From: Rachycentron canadum
Lineage: Eukaryota > Chordata > Actinopteri > Carangiformes > Rachycentridae
Reading direction: 5' to 3'
Assembly (NCBI GenBank): GCA_038496675.1
Contig: CM076651.1
Span: 7,650,032-7,714,031, forward strand
DNA: 64,000 nt
The notes under the pieces: generated by a model
Seen by the model: the letters and a program-made list of their open reading frames with translations, nothing else
The model's database searches: none
Told to the model about the DNA's origin: nothing
Shown: positions 11,856-22,815 of the stretch, piece by piece
Position numbering within the stretch: the stretch's first letter is position 1
How the letters are laid out: each line of letters opens with the position of its first letter
Program-made: the position numbers and the translations under genes

Positions 11856-12953
11856 TAGGGATGATTCTCATATTGAAAGATCAATATCTAAACTCAGTAA
11901 TTTGAGGTAAATATGTTTTATCATCAAGAGGGAAACAGTTGAAAGTACTTAATACCTGGCTGATAGTTCTCCTTACACCATCGTCATAGTCATACACAAA
12001 CTATAGTTGTATAAATGCATAAGAGCTAAAGTGAGTGATGACATTGATGATGACTGGCCATGAATGTGGTCTGCACAGATCTTTTTCAGTTCTCAGAACA
12101 GCAGCAATGCTGTATGTGATGTGTGTGGGAGGACTGTGAGATACTGTGGCAACACCACAAACCTTGTTAAGCATCTGAGATTTAATCACAATACAGAACA
12201 TGATTATGCTGCGGCAGCCTGAAGAAGAGGAGAGGTGCTGGTGGGGTGAGACAGACTTCACTCACAAAGTCCTTTGGCAGTGACAGACATTATCCAGAGA
12301 GAGAGTGTAGCTATTGGTGACGTTTATCACTGTCACTGACCGTGGGAAAGTGATTTGTGTCTGTCCAGGCACCGGTTTGTGTGTTGATGTTTGAACAACT
12401 GGAGAGCCTGTCATTCTTAAAAAAAAAGGCCATTTCATTCAAATTAAAGTTTATATGCCAGGTAATTAAATAAATATGGCTATTAAGTCAACAATGGAAT
12501 AAATAAATAAATGCTACAGTAAATAGTGATAATAAAAATTTTCAATTCAGCTTGGAGTGAGATTTGTGTTGTCACATCAATTAAATAAAATATTTTTGAT
12601 TACTGTTTTCAAAGCCCTTCAGTCTTCAGTCGGTGTTTTATTGTCAATAATGCATATTTCAATCACACTTCCATATCCATTTTACATGATTTTAGTCTGC
12701 AGACAACAAAACTTCAGCTTATTATGGAATTTATTTATTTCATTATCAATTTCATTAGTTTTTTTTTTATTATTATTATTGTTTTCAGCTTGAATAACAT
12801 GCCATTCTACAGTATATATACCAGCAAGCCTGTGTAACCTATCGATTCCTTTTCCAGTAGTGTATTTTGTTCAATGTATTGGTATTGGCGATGCTGCCTG
12901 GGGTTTACTTGGTATTGGATCAGGAGGAAAATCGGTGGTATTGCACATCACTA
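11856..12953 (+). mobile_element. hAT-superfamily transposon relic, internally deleted
   Basis: The left end reads TAGGGATGATTCTCATATTG and the right end finishes GGTATTGCACATCACTA; the reverse complement of the latter starts TAGTGATG, matching seven of eight terminal bases. Subterminal DNA carries repeats of the GGTATTGG/GGATCAGG type (12875-12930) and ATCGATTCC (12841), which I associate with fish hAT elements. Flanking octamers TTCTGTTC (11848-11855) and TCCTGCAC (12954-12961) agree at 5 of 8 positions, possibly a decayed target duplication. Inside is a BED zinc-finger frame (12064-12222) but no catalytic domain, so roughly two thirds or more of an autonomous element is missing. (AAAT)n at 12498-12512 and T/TTA tracts at 12759-12782 lie inside. 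Confidence 0.72.
12064..12222 (+). pseudogene. BED-type zinc finger, N-terminal remnant of hAT transposase
   Basis: A 52-codon frame opens with ATG (12064) and closes with TGA (12220-12222). Residues 2-8 (WSAQIFF) hold the aromatic positions that open BED domains. C18 and C21 (CDVC) and H37 and H42 (KHLRFNH, H-x4-H) give the C-x2-C...H-x4-H zinc ligands. GNTTNLVKHL at 29-38 is the usual hAT/ZBED helix segment. All four ligands are intact, which is unusual beside the eroded Tc1 copies. BED fingers bind transposon ends or GC-rich DNA in this family. There is no dimerisation or RNase H-like region after the stop. Transposase debris is the simplest reading; exaptation cannot be excluded from sequence alone. 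Confidence 0.75.
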
Positions 12954-15900
12954 TCCTGCACATTGTTATTGGCCCAAAATGTCCAAATTACGGGGACTAT
13001 AAACAAATAAAGGCAGAGGACAGAGACTCTGCTGATAAATACACTAGTTGTAGTGGGTCATAAGTGGTGATAAAGAGTGATTACTTTTATGATTTTAAGA
13101 CCTGGATTTTAGAAGCACTATCCCCAGCTTTGCCTTCAAACATTTATCTTGTTCTTCATTTCATTTGTGGGTCTGCCTGAAACCTTTTAGTCTGAGTACC
13201 TTAGCAAGCAACATTTAATATGCTCAAAAAGAATCTCTAGGCGAGACATTGCAAGCAATTTTCAACAGGGTAATTAGAAACACTTTTTGTACAATTTCTA
13301 CCTTAAGTAGTACAATTATATGCATTTACCCAAAGTGATAAACATGTATCACAAGAAAAGTGTGCTGTTCCTTCGAACTCACAAATGATAGGATGACATG
13401 GGTTCTATTGACTAAACCAGTCACTGTGACATGATCCCTCACTGGCTTCCCATCTGGGAGCAGGACCAGATGTGTTTAATGGAGCCAAACCAAAAGCATG
13501 GTCCCCATCAGATGAACCAGAGTCTCAACAGTGGTGCGCAGACCTGAATAACTAACTAATCAACAAGTCTCTGTACTTTCATCATGATGTAGACACATTT
13601 AGAGCTGAAGCTATCAGCACTTATTTCACTCCTTTATAGCGGGTCAAAAGATAAGATATTCATCTGGACCCATTACGTGCATGTTATTGTAGAACTGTTA
13701 GAAATGTACCTCTCAGTATGGAAATGTACTTCTGCTGTATCTCTATTTTTGAGCGTGTAGGTTAGCTCAGCATGAATGCTTTTTTTCCATCTACGCCCCA
13801 CTGCACACTCTCGCAGTGGCACACAGTCACAGCTGGAGGCTGCAGAGTACGCTCGCAGTTTTATCTGTTGGTCACTGAGAAGCCCCTCTGGAGCTTTTGC
13901 CTCTGATTTGCACCTCTCACGACGTCTGAGAGTAAAACCCAAACAAAACAACTTAACGCAGAAGTTTTCGCACATTTTTTTTTCGTTTGCCCTGATGGCA
14001 CATACCTAAAATTATTGTGACACGTTCTGTGATTTGGATTAAGATTTGGATTTAAAATGGGCTGATTTCTAACACAAGATATAATAATTCTGGTGCCTAA
14101 ATTTAAAACAGCCACTCTCCACAATAACACTAGTCCACAGTTACTGAAAATTAAAGATACTCTGTGGAGTATGATCATTAGAAGCAACATGGAACAATGT
14201 GATGATGAACCAGTCCTGGTTTGCTTTGGTTGTATCATATGTTCAACTGGTACATGAGGAGATATATATGCACACACAGCATGTGATGCCCATGCCTACT
14301 AACAAGCATGCAAGTCATATGACATTCATTACCCTGACTTACAGCTGGAAGCACTAATGCATCACAAAATGTACATGTACAAAGTACATGTGTGGAAAGT
14401 GGCCAAGAAGTGCACTGCTAGCCTTTGTCAACAATGAATGCGAACAATGCAGGTTTAGAAACATAATTGTTTCTGAGGAAGTACATGCATTCAATGCATT
14501 TGTTAGGCCACAAGCATACACCATCATACAAAAATCCACAGGGTACCTTTAAAATACTGGCAAGTACATGTATGTAATAAGGTACATAATTTAACCACAC
14601 ACAGGTTTACATTTGGAATAAATTCACACTATTAGTGGACATAAAAAATTGGCCACGCAATGTGTAAAGGACACTCTGGCTTTGTTTTCAAATATAATGT
14701 ACTGTATATGCACCGCATGCCTGGTTGCTAATAAAGGTCCTGTCAAGCACCGTCTATGTTTGCCAGGGGGCTGCTTTGCTGTGCCAGTGCATAATTGTAC
14801 AGGTCTCCCTTGTCAGCTCTGCAAAGCTCCCTGGGCTCAACATGAGGCATCACAGCAAGAGAACAAGGGTCACAACCACTAGACATATCATTAATCACAG
14901 AATCTGTGGGTTTTAGCCTGGGATTATCCATCCCTTGGGGGGCTAAGTCAGTTATGGAGTCCCCTGTAGGTGCTGCAGCTAGAGGGAAATGTCAGTCTGG
15001 TGGTGCCTGATAGACTCTGCTCCGGTTGAGGCAATCTGCAGAGAGGATGAAAGGGCTGGAACATTGATTTCAGTTCAAGAAGCAGGTGGGAGGAAAAGGG
15101 AATAGGAGTGAGTCAGAAAAGCCTTCAAACTAGCAGTCTATCCCCAGTTGAGGGAAATGTAGTCAGATAAAATATGGCAATGCCCATGTGGGTTTAGAGA
15201 GAAAAAAAAACTGAAGTGAAGATGATTTGGGTCACTTCCTCATCTCTTATTATTTCTACTCCTTTCATCCATTCACCTAATATTTTGAAATCAGGAGATC
15301 CAGGACTAAAACACATATAGAAGCCTCGGTAAAACCCTCCTGTGTGTCAAGGTATTTCTGTAGAATTTAGTGTGTAGAAGCACTGAAAATGTGAACATTT
15401 TATTACGTGTGCATTTCCATAAAAGAAAATGAAACAAAGACAGGCACCATGATAAGGATTATACAGGTAAACAAATTAAGCGAGACTTCAGGATTAAATT
15501 CAGAGCTACTTGCATTACAACACTGTTCTTTTCCTAATGCACTCCTCCTCTACCCAGAAAAATAGCGCACAATATTTGAAGTATCGTATTTGAATTCAAT
15601 GTGTTCCTTGTTGTACCACCCAGCACACTGTCCGGGGTGTTCCAGGTGGATTCGATGAGTTGGGACAAGGAGAACAGGTGCCCAGTTGTCCGACCCCACC
15701 CATTAAAGAAAGGGGAAGGGAGGGAGGGGGGAGGGGTCAAATGCCCCCAAGGCTGTTGTCTTAACCTGCCTGATTAATGGTGCATTAACGAGATGGCAGG
15801 TCTTTGAGTACATCACGACTCTCACATTGCATCTGAATTATTAATGCCAACACAAAGAGCCTGTTTAATGAGCCAGAACTCTCTCATGGATGTTGATTAG

Positions 15901-16119
15901 GCGTGCAGTGGGTGTAAAGGCTCACCCTATGTGAATGTATCTATCTTTCAGGGGATGAGGTTTTTTGTGCATTTGGTTTTGGATGAGATGTATATTTTTG
16001 AGGGTATTTCCATCTTTATCAACCGGAGTTTAAGACACAAAAAAGCCTCGGGGAGAAACGTGATTGATGTCCTGGGTCAGATTAACCCAGTAACGCACTT
16101 AATGCCTTTAAGACACATT
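12954..16119. other. non-coding DNA with candidate conserved blocks
   Basis: No exons are recognised. A CpG-containing patch lies at 13780-13960 without domain-like coding. 14370-14392 holds mirrored ACATGTAC/GTACATGT words. Two blocks look like conserved regulatory DNA by texture: 14720-15130 (balanced composition, GGGATTATCC, TAATCACAG) and 15750-15930 (repeated ATTAATG/TTAATGAG homeodomain-type words). A pyrimidine-purine skew with G runs occurs at 15700-15735. Confidence 0.3.
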
Positions 16120-16340
16120 TTAAAAGAATATCTTGACATTTTGTAAAATACATTGGGTAAATATGAGTCTATAGCCAGCTACTGGTTAACTTAGCTTTGC
16201 TTGGAACTGAAAACACAGAGAAACTGCTAGTTATGTTAACAAACTTCACCTACCAACACCTCTAAAATTCACTCATAACATTATATCTATTTTCTTTGAA
16301 TCCCCACAAAATCACTAACCACAACACATATCACCCCTTT
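16120..16340 (+). repeat. interspersed repeat, family B, plus orientation
   Basis: Contains GAGTCTATAGCCAGCTACTG, GGTTAACTTAGCTTTGC and CACCTACCAACACCTCTAAA, followed by TCATAACATTATATC. The same ordered words appear, diverged, at 57.7-57.95 kb (CCAGCAGCCAGATAGCTTAG, TTAACATGTTATATC) and, inverted, at 6.8-7.0 kb. It is degenerate, with no coding capacity. Confidence 0.75.
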
Positions 16341-17779
16341 AAAACCACAGCATGTCACTTTGGTTATTGTTCAGATAAATGTAATATTTTAGCTCATAAG
16401 CTTTAGCTGTATTGGTAGGTGGCTATTAATAACTTTGAACTTTATGTTTAGATAAGCTGCCATTTCCTGATATATTTAAGAAACAACTACAAGCATGCCA
16501 TGAATCTCATCATCATCATGAGTCTCATCTAACTCTTTTTCCCAACATGTCAAAATATACCTTCAACACAAAAGGAAATCAAATTCAACTGTTGCAATCA
16601 GTGTGTTTTGTGTTCCCACCTGGTTTGATGTGTGAATCCTGTAGATTCTCTTTTCTCTTTCGTAAACTGACATTGAATTTATTCTTTCATATTCATTTTG
16701 TTCATTTTCTGTGGTGAAAGCAAAATAATGAGAGAACAGGTCAAATTCGAATAGCAGTTTAGAGCAACTTATTATTTTAGCACTAGTATGCTGACTGAAT
16801 GAGGTCATTTGACTGAAGGAGAAGTGACATTGCAATTGTGCTGTCCAATCACCTGTCGTTGATTTTAGTTTTTTGATCATTTATGGCTTTCTGAATTTGA
16901 CAGATCAGACTAACAATGAATAAAAATATACCAACATGTATTGTTTTTGAGACCTTAAATTATAACATAAGCTAATGTAATGCCACATTGTCTTTGAAAG
17001 TTATCATTATTTTTACATTTAGCCCCAAACATCCTTCTTTTCTTTCTTTTGTAAATTTTTTTTAAATGTCTAGTAGCTAAATGTAGCCATAGAAAATGAT
17101 TTTTCTATCAGATCTATTTCTGTTCTCTCACTCATACATTGGAGAAAAAACTAATTCAGCAATCACATTTACAGTGAAAAGTGCTCATGGGCTGTTTTTA
17201 AGAAAGATAGGTTGAGCTCACTATCCAGGGATAAATGTAAACCAGATACACATTCATGATTGGTTACAAGTCTAATAGACTAGGTTTGTGTTTAGCGTTT
17301 GCATGTGCATGCTCCCACATAAACAGCTATTAACCACACAGTGCAGTCTTTGAATCTGCAGTGATCCCTTTCCCTTTGATTAAAACAAGATAGATTGTTT
17401 TCTCTGGTGTCACAGAGTCTTTATATAATGATGTATCTGTGGTCATGTATGGCCTGCAGCAAGGTGGTCACTTCATCACGGTTTTCTGATGGTGCAGGAT
17501 TGTTTAAAACACTAGGTTATCTGTGCTTCTGTTAGGTTAGTAAGACATGATCACAACAAGACCAAATAATGTGTGCTGTCTCATTACCTCTGCAGCTCTG
17601 ACAGGAAAGGAGTGGGAGGGAGAAGCACAGGCCTGGTAATCACTGTCATTGACCAGCATATCAATTTCAGAGGCCAGGATGCAGGTCTCCATTTGCCTTT
17701 AACAAGGAAACCTAAAGGTGCAGGGTGCATTCTTTTTAATGGATATCATTGCATTATGCTATTATTTCTTGTTTAAACG
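16341..17779. other. AT-rich non-coding DNA, no gene seen
   Basis: Short frames only, including a 105-codon minus-strand frame (16563-16880) without domain content. No repeat is recognised. Confidence 0.5.
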
Positions 17780-18110
17780 CACTAACTCATACATGGATAA
17801 ACTCTTTTCAGGTGATCTGAAATATTAGCATATTTCCATTCCCATGCAACACAATTTAGCAGCATCTGTGCAAAGATGCAACAGCTTTGAGTGCAGAACA
17901 ATAACCAGTTTCTAGGGAGAACCTTCCAGCGCAATTCAACCAATGAATTCATAAAGCAACAATTACTTTGACTGGTTGTTATTATCCATTCAAACAGCAG
18001 CAATGTTGCGACAAAGGTAGCAATTAAGAAAACGTTCTCCTTAAAGACGAGGCTACATTTCTGAACAGCTCTAATTACTGCAGACAATAAAGCTGTTCTA
18101 TCTGCGGTGC
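17780..18110. promoter_or_regulatory. candidate conserved non-coding element
   Basis: About 330 bases of balanced, non-repetitive sequence with a high density of developmental factor-like words: ATGCTAATATTTC on the minus strand at about 17822-17834, AATGAATTC at about 17942, CATTCAAAC, and CAATTAAG at about 18021. A 101-codon minus-strand frame crosses it but matches no family I know. The block stands out from AT-rich neighbours and lacks repeat features. Conservation is inferred from texture, not shown. Confidence 0.28.
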
Positions 18111-18903
18111 TCCTGTTAAAGGTCTGTGCTGTTGCAACTGCTGTGAAGCCTGGAAAGGTTTCAACATTACAGTAATAACTTTAATTTCCTTACATAATCA
18201 GCATAATCAGAACTCCCTTTAGCTTTTGTGCAGTTAGGTTGAAGAAGAAGAGAGCCTCTCCCAGTGTCAAGCAATTGTCAATGACATGGTTCAGCATCAG
18301 TACCTCGTGAATACAGAATCAGATGTGTTAGAAATCAAAATTCATAGAGAGCAACAACCTTCTGTGTTCTCCATTCTTTAAAAATGTCACTTCCTGCATT
18401 GTTCTCTGCAGCTTTATTAATGGTCCACTGATAGTGGTGAAAGTCTGAGAAAAGACGAGCACAATGACTAAAAGAGAAAACGCTCCAAGCGTCGTCGTTC
18501 ATCTCTTTGAAGTGACGCCGCTTAGTAATTCTCAGCTCTTAATGGTTTCTCTTGTCCTTAAGCATATGGGCCGCTGTTATATTTTCCTCTTTTGTCACTT
18601 TCCACTGGACACTGGAATCTCACCATCAATCTTAGTGACTGCAGCAGATGGATCAACCATCCTGTGGCAGACACAAACAGGCAAAAACACTAAATGCTTG
18701 CCCAATCAACCAGCACACCTCATAGAATTGCAGGTTCAGAAAACTGTGTGTGTGTCCATATGTGCATATATTAGGGGTTTGTATCTCTCTCTCAGGCAAT
18801 GCAGTATCTGTTTAGGTACACAGTCCATTACCTGATACAAAAATGACAAAGATAAATTTGTACTGCTACAAGACACGGAAATTCAAAGCTGATGTGTTTC
18901 AAT
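18111..18903. other. non-coding DNA, no gene seen
   Basis: A 123-codon plus-strand frame (18464-18835) has no recognisable domain and contains a TGTGTG run. Nothing else is identifiable. Confidence 0.45.
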
Positions 18904-19421
18904 CATACTGTACATAAAAATGGACGTGGACAGTGGCATTGTATGTCATGACCATCAGGGGGCGACTCCATCTATCCATTGTCTATACCGCTTAATCAAA
19001 CCCAGAACCTTCTTGCTGTGAGACGACAGTGCTAACCACCTTAACACCGCGCCACCCAGGTTGCAAAAAGTCTGTTTATATAGAAGCCTATGAGGAAATT
19101 GCCTGACTCCTCACTAGATTTATTAGCTCAGTAAAAGTTTTCCTAACAAGTTTATGGTCTCAATCGCTAATTTCAAGTCTTCTTCATTACAACATAATTT
19201 TTTAAATTATGGTCCTATATAGAGTGAAACAGACCATAAGCAGGGTCTGCATTTGGACATAGCCACTGTGTGATTGACAGACTGTACCACACACGGCGAC
19301 CTACCGGAGGAAGCACAGAGCCTCTTCTACTACTTCTGGTTTTTAAAAAAACCAACATGGCAACGGCCAATTTACAAACTCAAGGCTTCAAAACAGCGGT
19401 TCACAAACCAGTGGGTGCCGC
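18904..19421 (+). repeat. interspersed repeat, family A, with nested insertion
   Basis: It shares a collinear series of words with the copy at 54.2-54.7 kb: GACCATCAGGGGGCGACTCC, GGTTGCAAAAAG, TATAGAAGCCTATGAG, AGTTTATGGTC, AAATTATGGTC, CATAGCCACTGTGTG, CTCAAGGCTTCAAAA, TTCACAAACCAGTGGGTG. Its upstream edge has ACTGTACATAAAAATGG, comparable to AGACTATATATATAAGTGG in the other copy. I know this as a common percomorph repeat but do not assign a library name. An 89-bp foreign piece interrupts it at 18970-19058. Confidence 0.82.
18970..19058 (-). repeat. internally deleted copy of repeat family F, nested in family A
   Basis: On the minus strand: GGTGGCGCGGTGTTAAGG, GGTTAGCACTGTCGTCTCAC, AGCAAGAAGG, then directly TTAAGCGGTATAGACAATGG. 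The first part matches the head, and the last part the tail, of the family found at 59.9-60.04 kb; the several-hundred-base middle known from longer fish copies is absent. It lies between GGGGGCGACTCC and GGTTGCAAAAAG, which are nearly adjacent in the uninterrupted repeat at 54.3 kb. Confidence 0.85.
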
Positions 19422-20248
19422 TTGGTTTCAATGCAGTCACACTTTGAATGGACGTTTCTACTTTTTTTAATATCAAATAATGAATCAGAAACGCTCCAGA
19501 AAATGTCCTCTGCCACACAAACATTACTGAACGCACACATTGATACATAAAATAATTTTTCAGCCAGGCCTTAAATTATATATGTGTACATTCACTCAAG
19601 TACAGTAAGTAAGTAAGTTTGCGTCCACCTCTATTCCACATCATTTCTGGGGCAAATAGTGTTTTGGTTTTTTTTTTTTTTTTTTTACTCTTAGTGGTTT
19701 TGTACATTCAGAATATCTCAACTAATAAGTAATGATGTTGCTATAGATTAAGATATCCAGCAGCTTAGAGAGTAATTAAAATCAGCTCTACAGTAACTAG
19801 CTCCAACATTAAAATGATGCTTAGAGATTAATGTATCAGCAGTCAGCAGGGTGAAGAAAAGCCTTAAATTAACAGCAAGGTTTGTGATGCCGCTGGTACA
19901 TATTTTTTTTATTTTACATTTTACAAGGGCTAGTTCAACAAAAGCCATTTGCGAGTGCTGCTCACAGTAACTGCCAGCAGTGCCATAATTCACAAATGAT
20001 TGTCACGAATTGCAGATAAATATTTAGAGTCCTGCAGGATTCTCACGTCCTCGTCCTCAGTGAAATGGCAAAACTAACGTGGGTGGAAGTTATCTCATGT
20101 CAAAAATCACATGCATGTCATAGCTTTGGTGTAACTGGCCCCTGTTGCATGTTTTGAAGACTGCTAATGCAATGTAAATATTTCAGGGATTTCAGCGTGG
20201 TGATGGAAGGGGATGGTTTGAAGCAGATTTGTGATTATGGAACATAGC
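19422..20248. other. non-coding DNA with T19 tract and a candidate conserved block
   Basis: T19 occupies 19668-19686. From about 19750 to 20120 the sequence is non-repetitive and holds AGTAATTAAAATC, GAGATTAATGTATC and CATTTGCGAGTGC, a conserved-element-like texture. No coding signal is seen. Confidence 0.3.
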
Positions 20249-20267
20249 AGAGAGAGAGAGAGAGAGA
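20249..20267. repeat. (AG)n microsatellite
   Basis: Nineteen bases of uninterrupted AG dinucleotides. Confidence 0.9.
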
Positions 20268-22801
20268 TACTTGGAAAAAATCATTGATATTTTTCCAAAG
20301 TTCATGCATAATTTGGCTTGAATCTGTATTGATGGAACTGAATCTCTGACTTTGAAGTAGGACTAGCAGATCAGTTTTGCTATGAGTTGAGTTCATCTTT
20401 ACACCCCTGGCATATACATAGCATATTTCCCTGGGTAGATCATGTGACTAATAATTCTGGGTTAGAGCCATACTGTAATGTAATTCCTTCATGGTGCGAT
20501 GCAGCGTTTTGGATCAGAGTTTCTACCACTTGGCTTTTATTGAATTCCACCTTCAGGGTTCTCACACTGACTTAAACGTGCAGTAGTAAAATCACTCATT
20601 TGTGTCTGTGGCATTTTAAATAATGCCTGTCTTTGAGGGAACCGTGGTTGTTTTGGCAATAGTTGCATGATGTGCATTCAGTTCATCAAAAAGAGCCATG
20701 GTCATTAAATTGGCACATGTGATGATTCTATAAAGCCCAAGAGTCAAGACATGAGTAACATGTAAACTATAAGGGACCTGTATCTTGTCTGTGCTTCAGC
20801 TTTCAAAAATTACACAATTTCCACACAATGCCCAAAGGGTTTAGAAATGTGATTTAAACCAACCAACCTCCCTCTCCAGACCAGAAACCCTCTCTGAAAC
20901 TTTAATGTTTCATCAGATCCTATCTGCCACTGCATGTTCTGGAAGAAACCACATGTGCACAGGGATCCTGTGAAGGGCAGGCGCTTGGTTAAAATGCTGC
21001 AGAAGCTCTGGGAGCCTAGCATGGCGCACTATAACACAGAGGACATTATTGACGTGGATTTCTGGTTATTAGCATACTGACATTTGACAGTAGAAGTGAG
21101 AAGAGCGGAGAGCTAATGTGCTCACAGTGACATTTCCCTGTGGACCTGTCAGATGAACTCTCATAACCCCTTTAGCTTTTCTCATCTCCAAGAGTGCTGC
21201 AAGAGTGAGGGTCAGGTCACTTCTTCCTTATCTGTCACAGGGACACAAGAGGATGGAAAATGGCTGACAAGAAACGCAACCTGCAGATTTTTGCAGTTCT
21301 TTCGGGTGCACTGTTTTGTTTTGCTGAATTTGAAATTATTTCTGTTAGAGGTAGCTTTCTATGCACATAAACTGTTTTAACAAAAACCATGATTTACTCA
21401 ACTTTCACACAGTTGTTTTTTTTCAGATGTCAACAAAATGACAGTCCAGAATGGGTTTTTTTGTTTTGTTTTGTTGTGTTTTTTTTTTGTTTGTTTTTTT
21501 TTTTTTTTTAGCTTTACCAAGCTTCACCAAGGCAAGAAGCCTTGACCCAGAAAATGAAAAATCCACACCCCCGTGAAAGCACTGACAATGTATTTGGGTG
21601 ACATCACAGTTTCCAACTGGGGTGTCAAAGCATGTGCTCTGTAAGGGCAAGAGTACGCTGCTTTCATTTTAACCGTCGCTCCGCCAGAGTCTGTATTTCC
21701 AGCTTTCAAGCATAAGAGTTTTGCCAGCTGTGAAATTCTGAAATTAAAATAAGGTAAATATGAAAGTATTATATGGTTTAAATAGTAAAGCCCATAAGAG
21801 GGGAAAGAAGGAGGACTCACTGATCTTTGGATGTTCTTAAAGAGAGGAGAGAGTGGCTGCAGGAACAACAGAAATGACCACAGGAAAACGCTTCATACGC
21901 TGGGTAGAGTCAGGAGAGTCCTACAGATTAGATTGTAAATAGATGATATTTGTGGTTGATATTCATCTCATTAGAGGCCAGCTTGCATTCTCACTTGATA
22001 AATCAATGCTATTAACACCATTAGACCAGCTCTGCAGCTTGAGTTAATTTCATTACCATAGGATGTATGCACCTTGTGAGTCTGTGAAGCAGCATTAATG
22101 GATACAACAGACAGTGCTGTTCTTGGATTCACTGAAAGGACACATGTCTGCATCATCAGATGATGAACAATGAACATATTAATGTAGGCTTGTCGCTGTA
22201 CTTAAGGTGAGAGATGAACCAAACAGTGGTAGCTGTGACTTGTTTTCACCTCACATGAAACTGACAGAAGTGTAGTGACACATTTATCCTATCCACACAA
22301 ATAAAGGCAGCAGGTGTCGTTTTGTGCGTACCACAGAACGATTAGAAAAACAGCTTTATTTATAAAAAGGTTTTCATGTTGATGTTGTTTTTTTCCGTTA
22401 CTGCAATGTGCAGAAAATATTAATATAGATACAGTAATAGTGGGCAAAAAACCTTAAAATGTTAATAGGTCACATGTCTACATGTGAGCGTTTTATGCAG
22501 AAATATACATTTTGACCCTATTTACAAATCAAATGTCTTGTATGCAGACAAAATCCAAATGCTTTCATGTGGTCACTTGTAAGTGTCTCCATTGTCCAGA
22601 TCACAAATCTGATCAGGCTACATGCAAATGAGGGTCAGATCCGCATCAGTCCAGGCTTTCTTAAACCAAAGAGACTGTTTTTGAAGTCTATAAGTGTCTA
22701 GATACAAGGGCATTCACAGGTCACCAGTCAGAGGTCACCATAGAGCATTGTTTGCCTGTAGCCTTGTGCGTGTGGGTGTTGCTGCTCTAGTGTCATCCAC
22801 A
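20268..22801. other. non-coding DNA with T/G-T tract and candidate conserved blocks
   Basis: A long T and TTTTG tract runs 21455-21509. Blocks at 20810-21050 and 21960-22180 are non-repetitive; the second has TTGATAAATCAATGC, GAGTTAATTTCATTAC and GCATTAATGG, i.e. several homeodomain-type cores. No exon or transposon is recognised. Confidence 0.3.
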
Positions 22802-22815
22802 GTTGCCTTAGTAAC
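22802..22815. promoter_or_regulatory. consensus X-box (RFX site)
   Basis: GTTGCC-TT-AGTAAC fits the RFX recognition pattern of two inverted half sites (GTNRCC, short spacer, RGYAAC). It continues into CCAAGGTTAAC, extending the dyad. RFX factors control ciliary and other genes through such sites. No promoter or exon is visible next to it, so a distal enhancer or chance match is possible. Confidence 0.4.

Noticed and set aside
12860..13063. 67-codon Gly/Ile-rich frame
   Set aside because: It is the subterminal GGTATTGG repeat of the hAT element, not a gene.
17782..18087. 101-codon minus-strand frame with hydrophobic stretch
   Set aside because: I considered a membrane protein exon, but there is no family match, no splice context, and the DNA looks like non-coding conserved sequence.
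18464..18835. 123-codon plus-strand frame
   Set aside because: No family signature, contains a TG run, no splice or promoter context.
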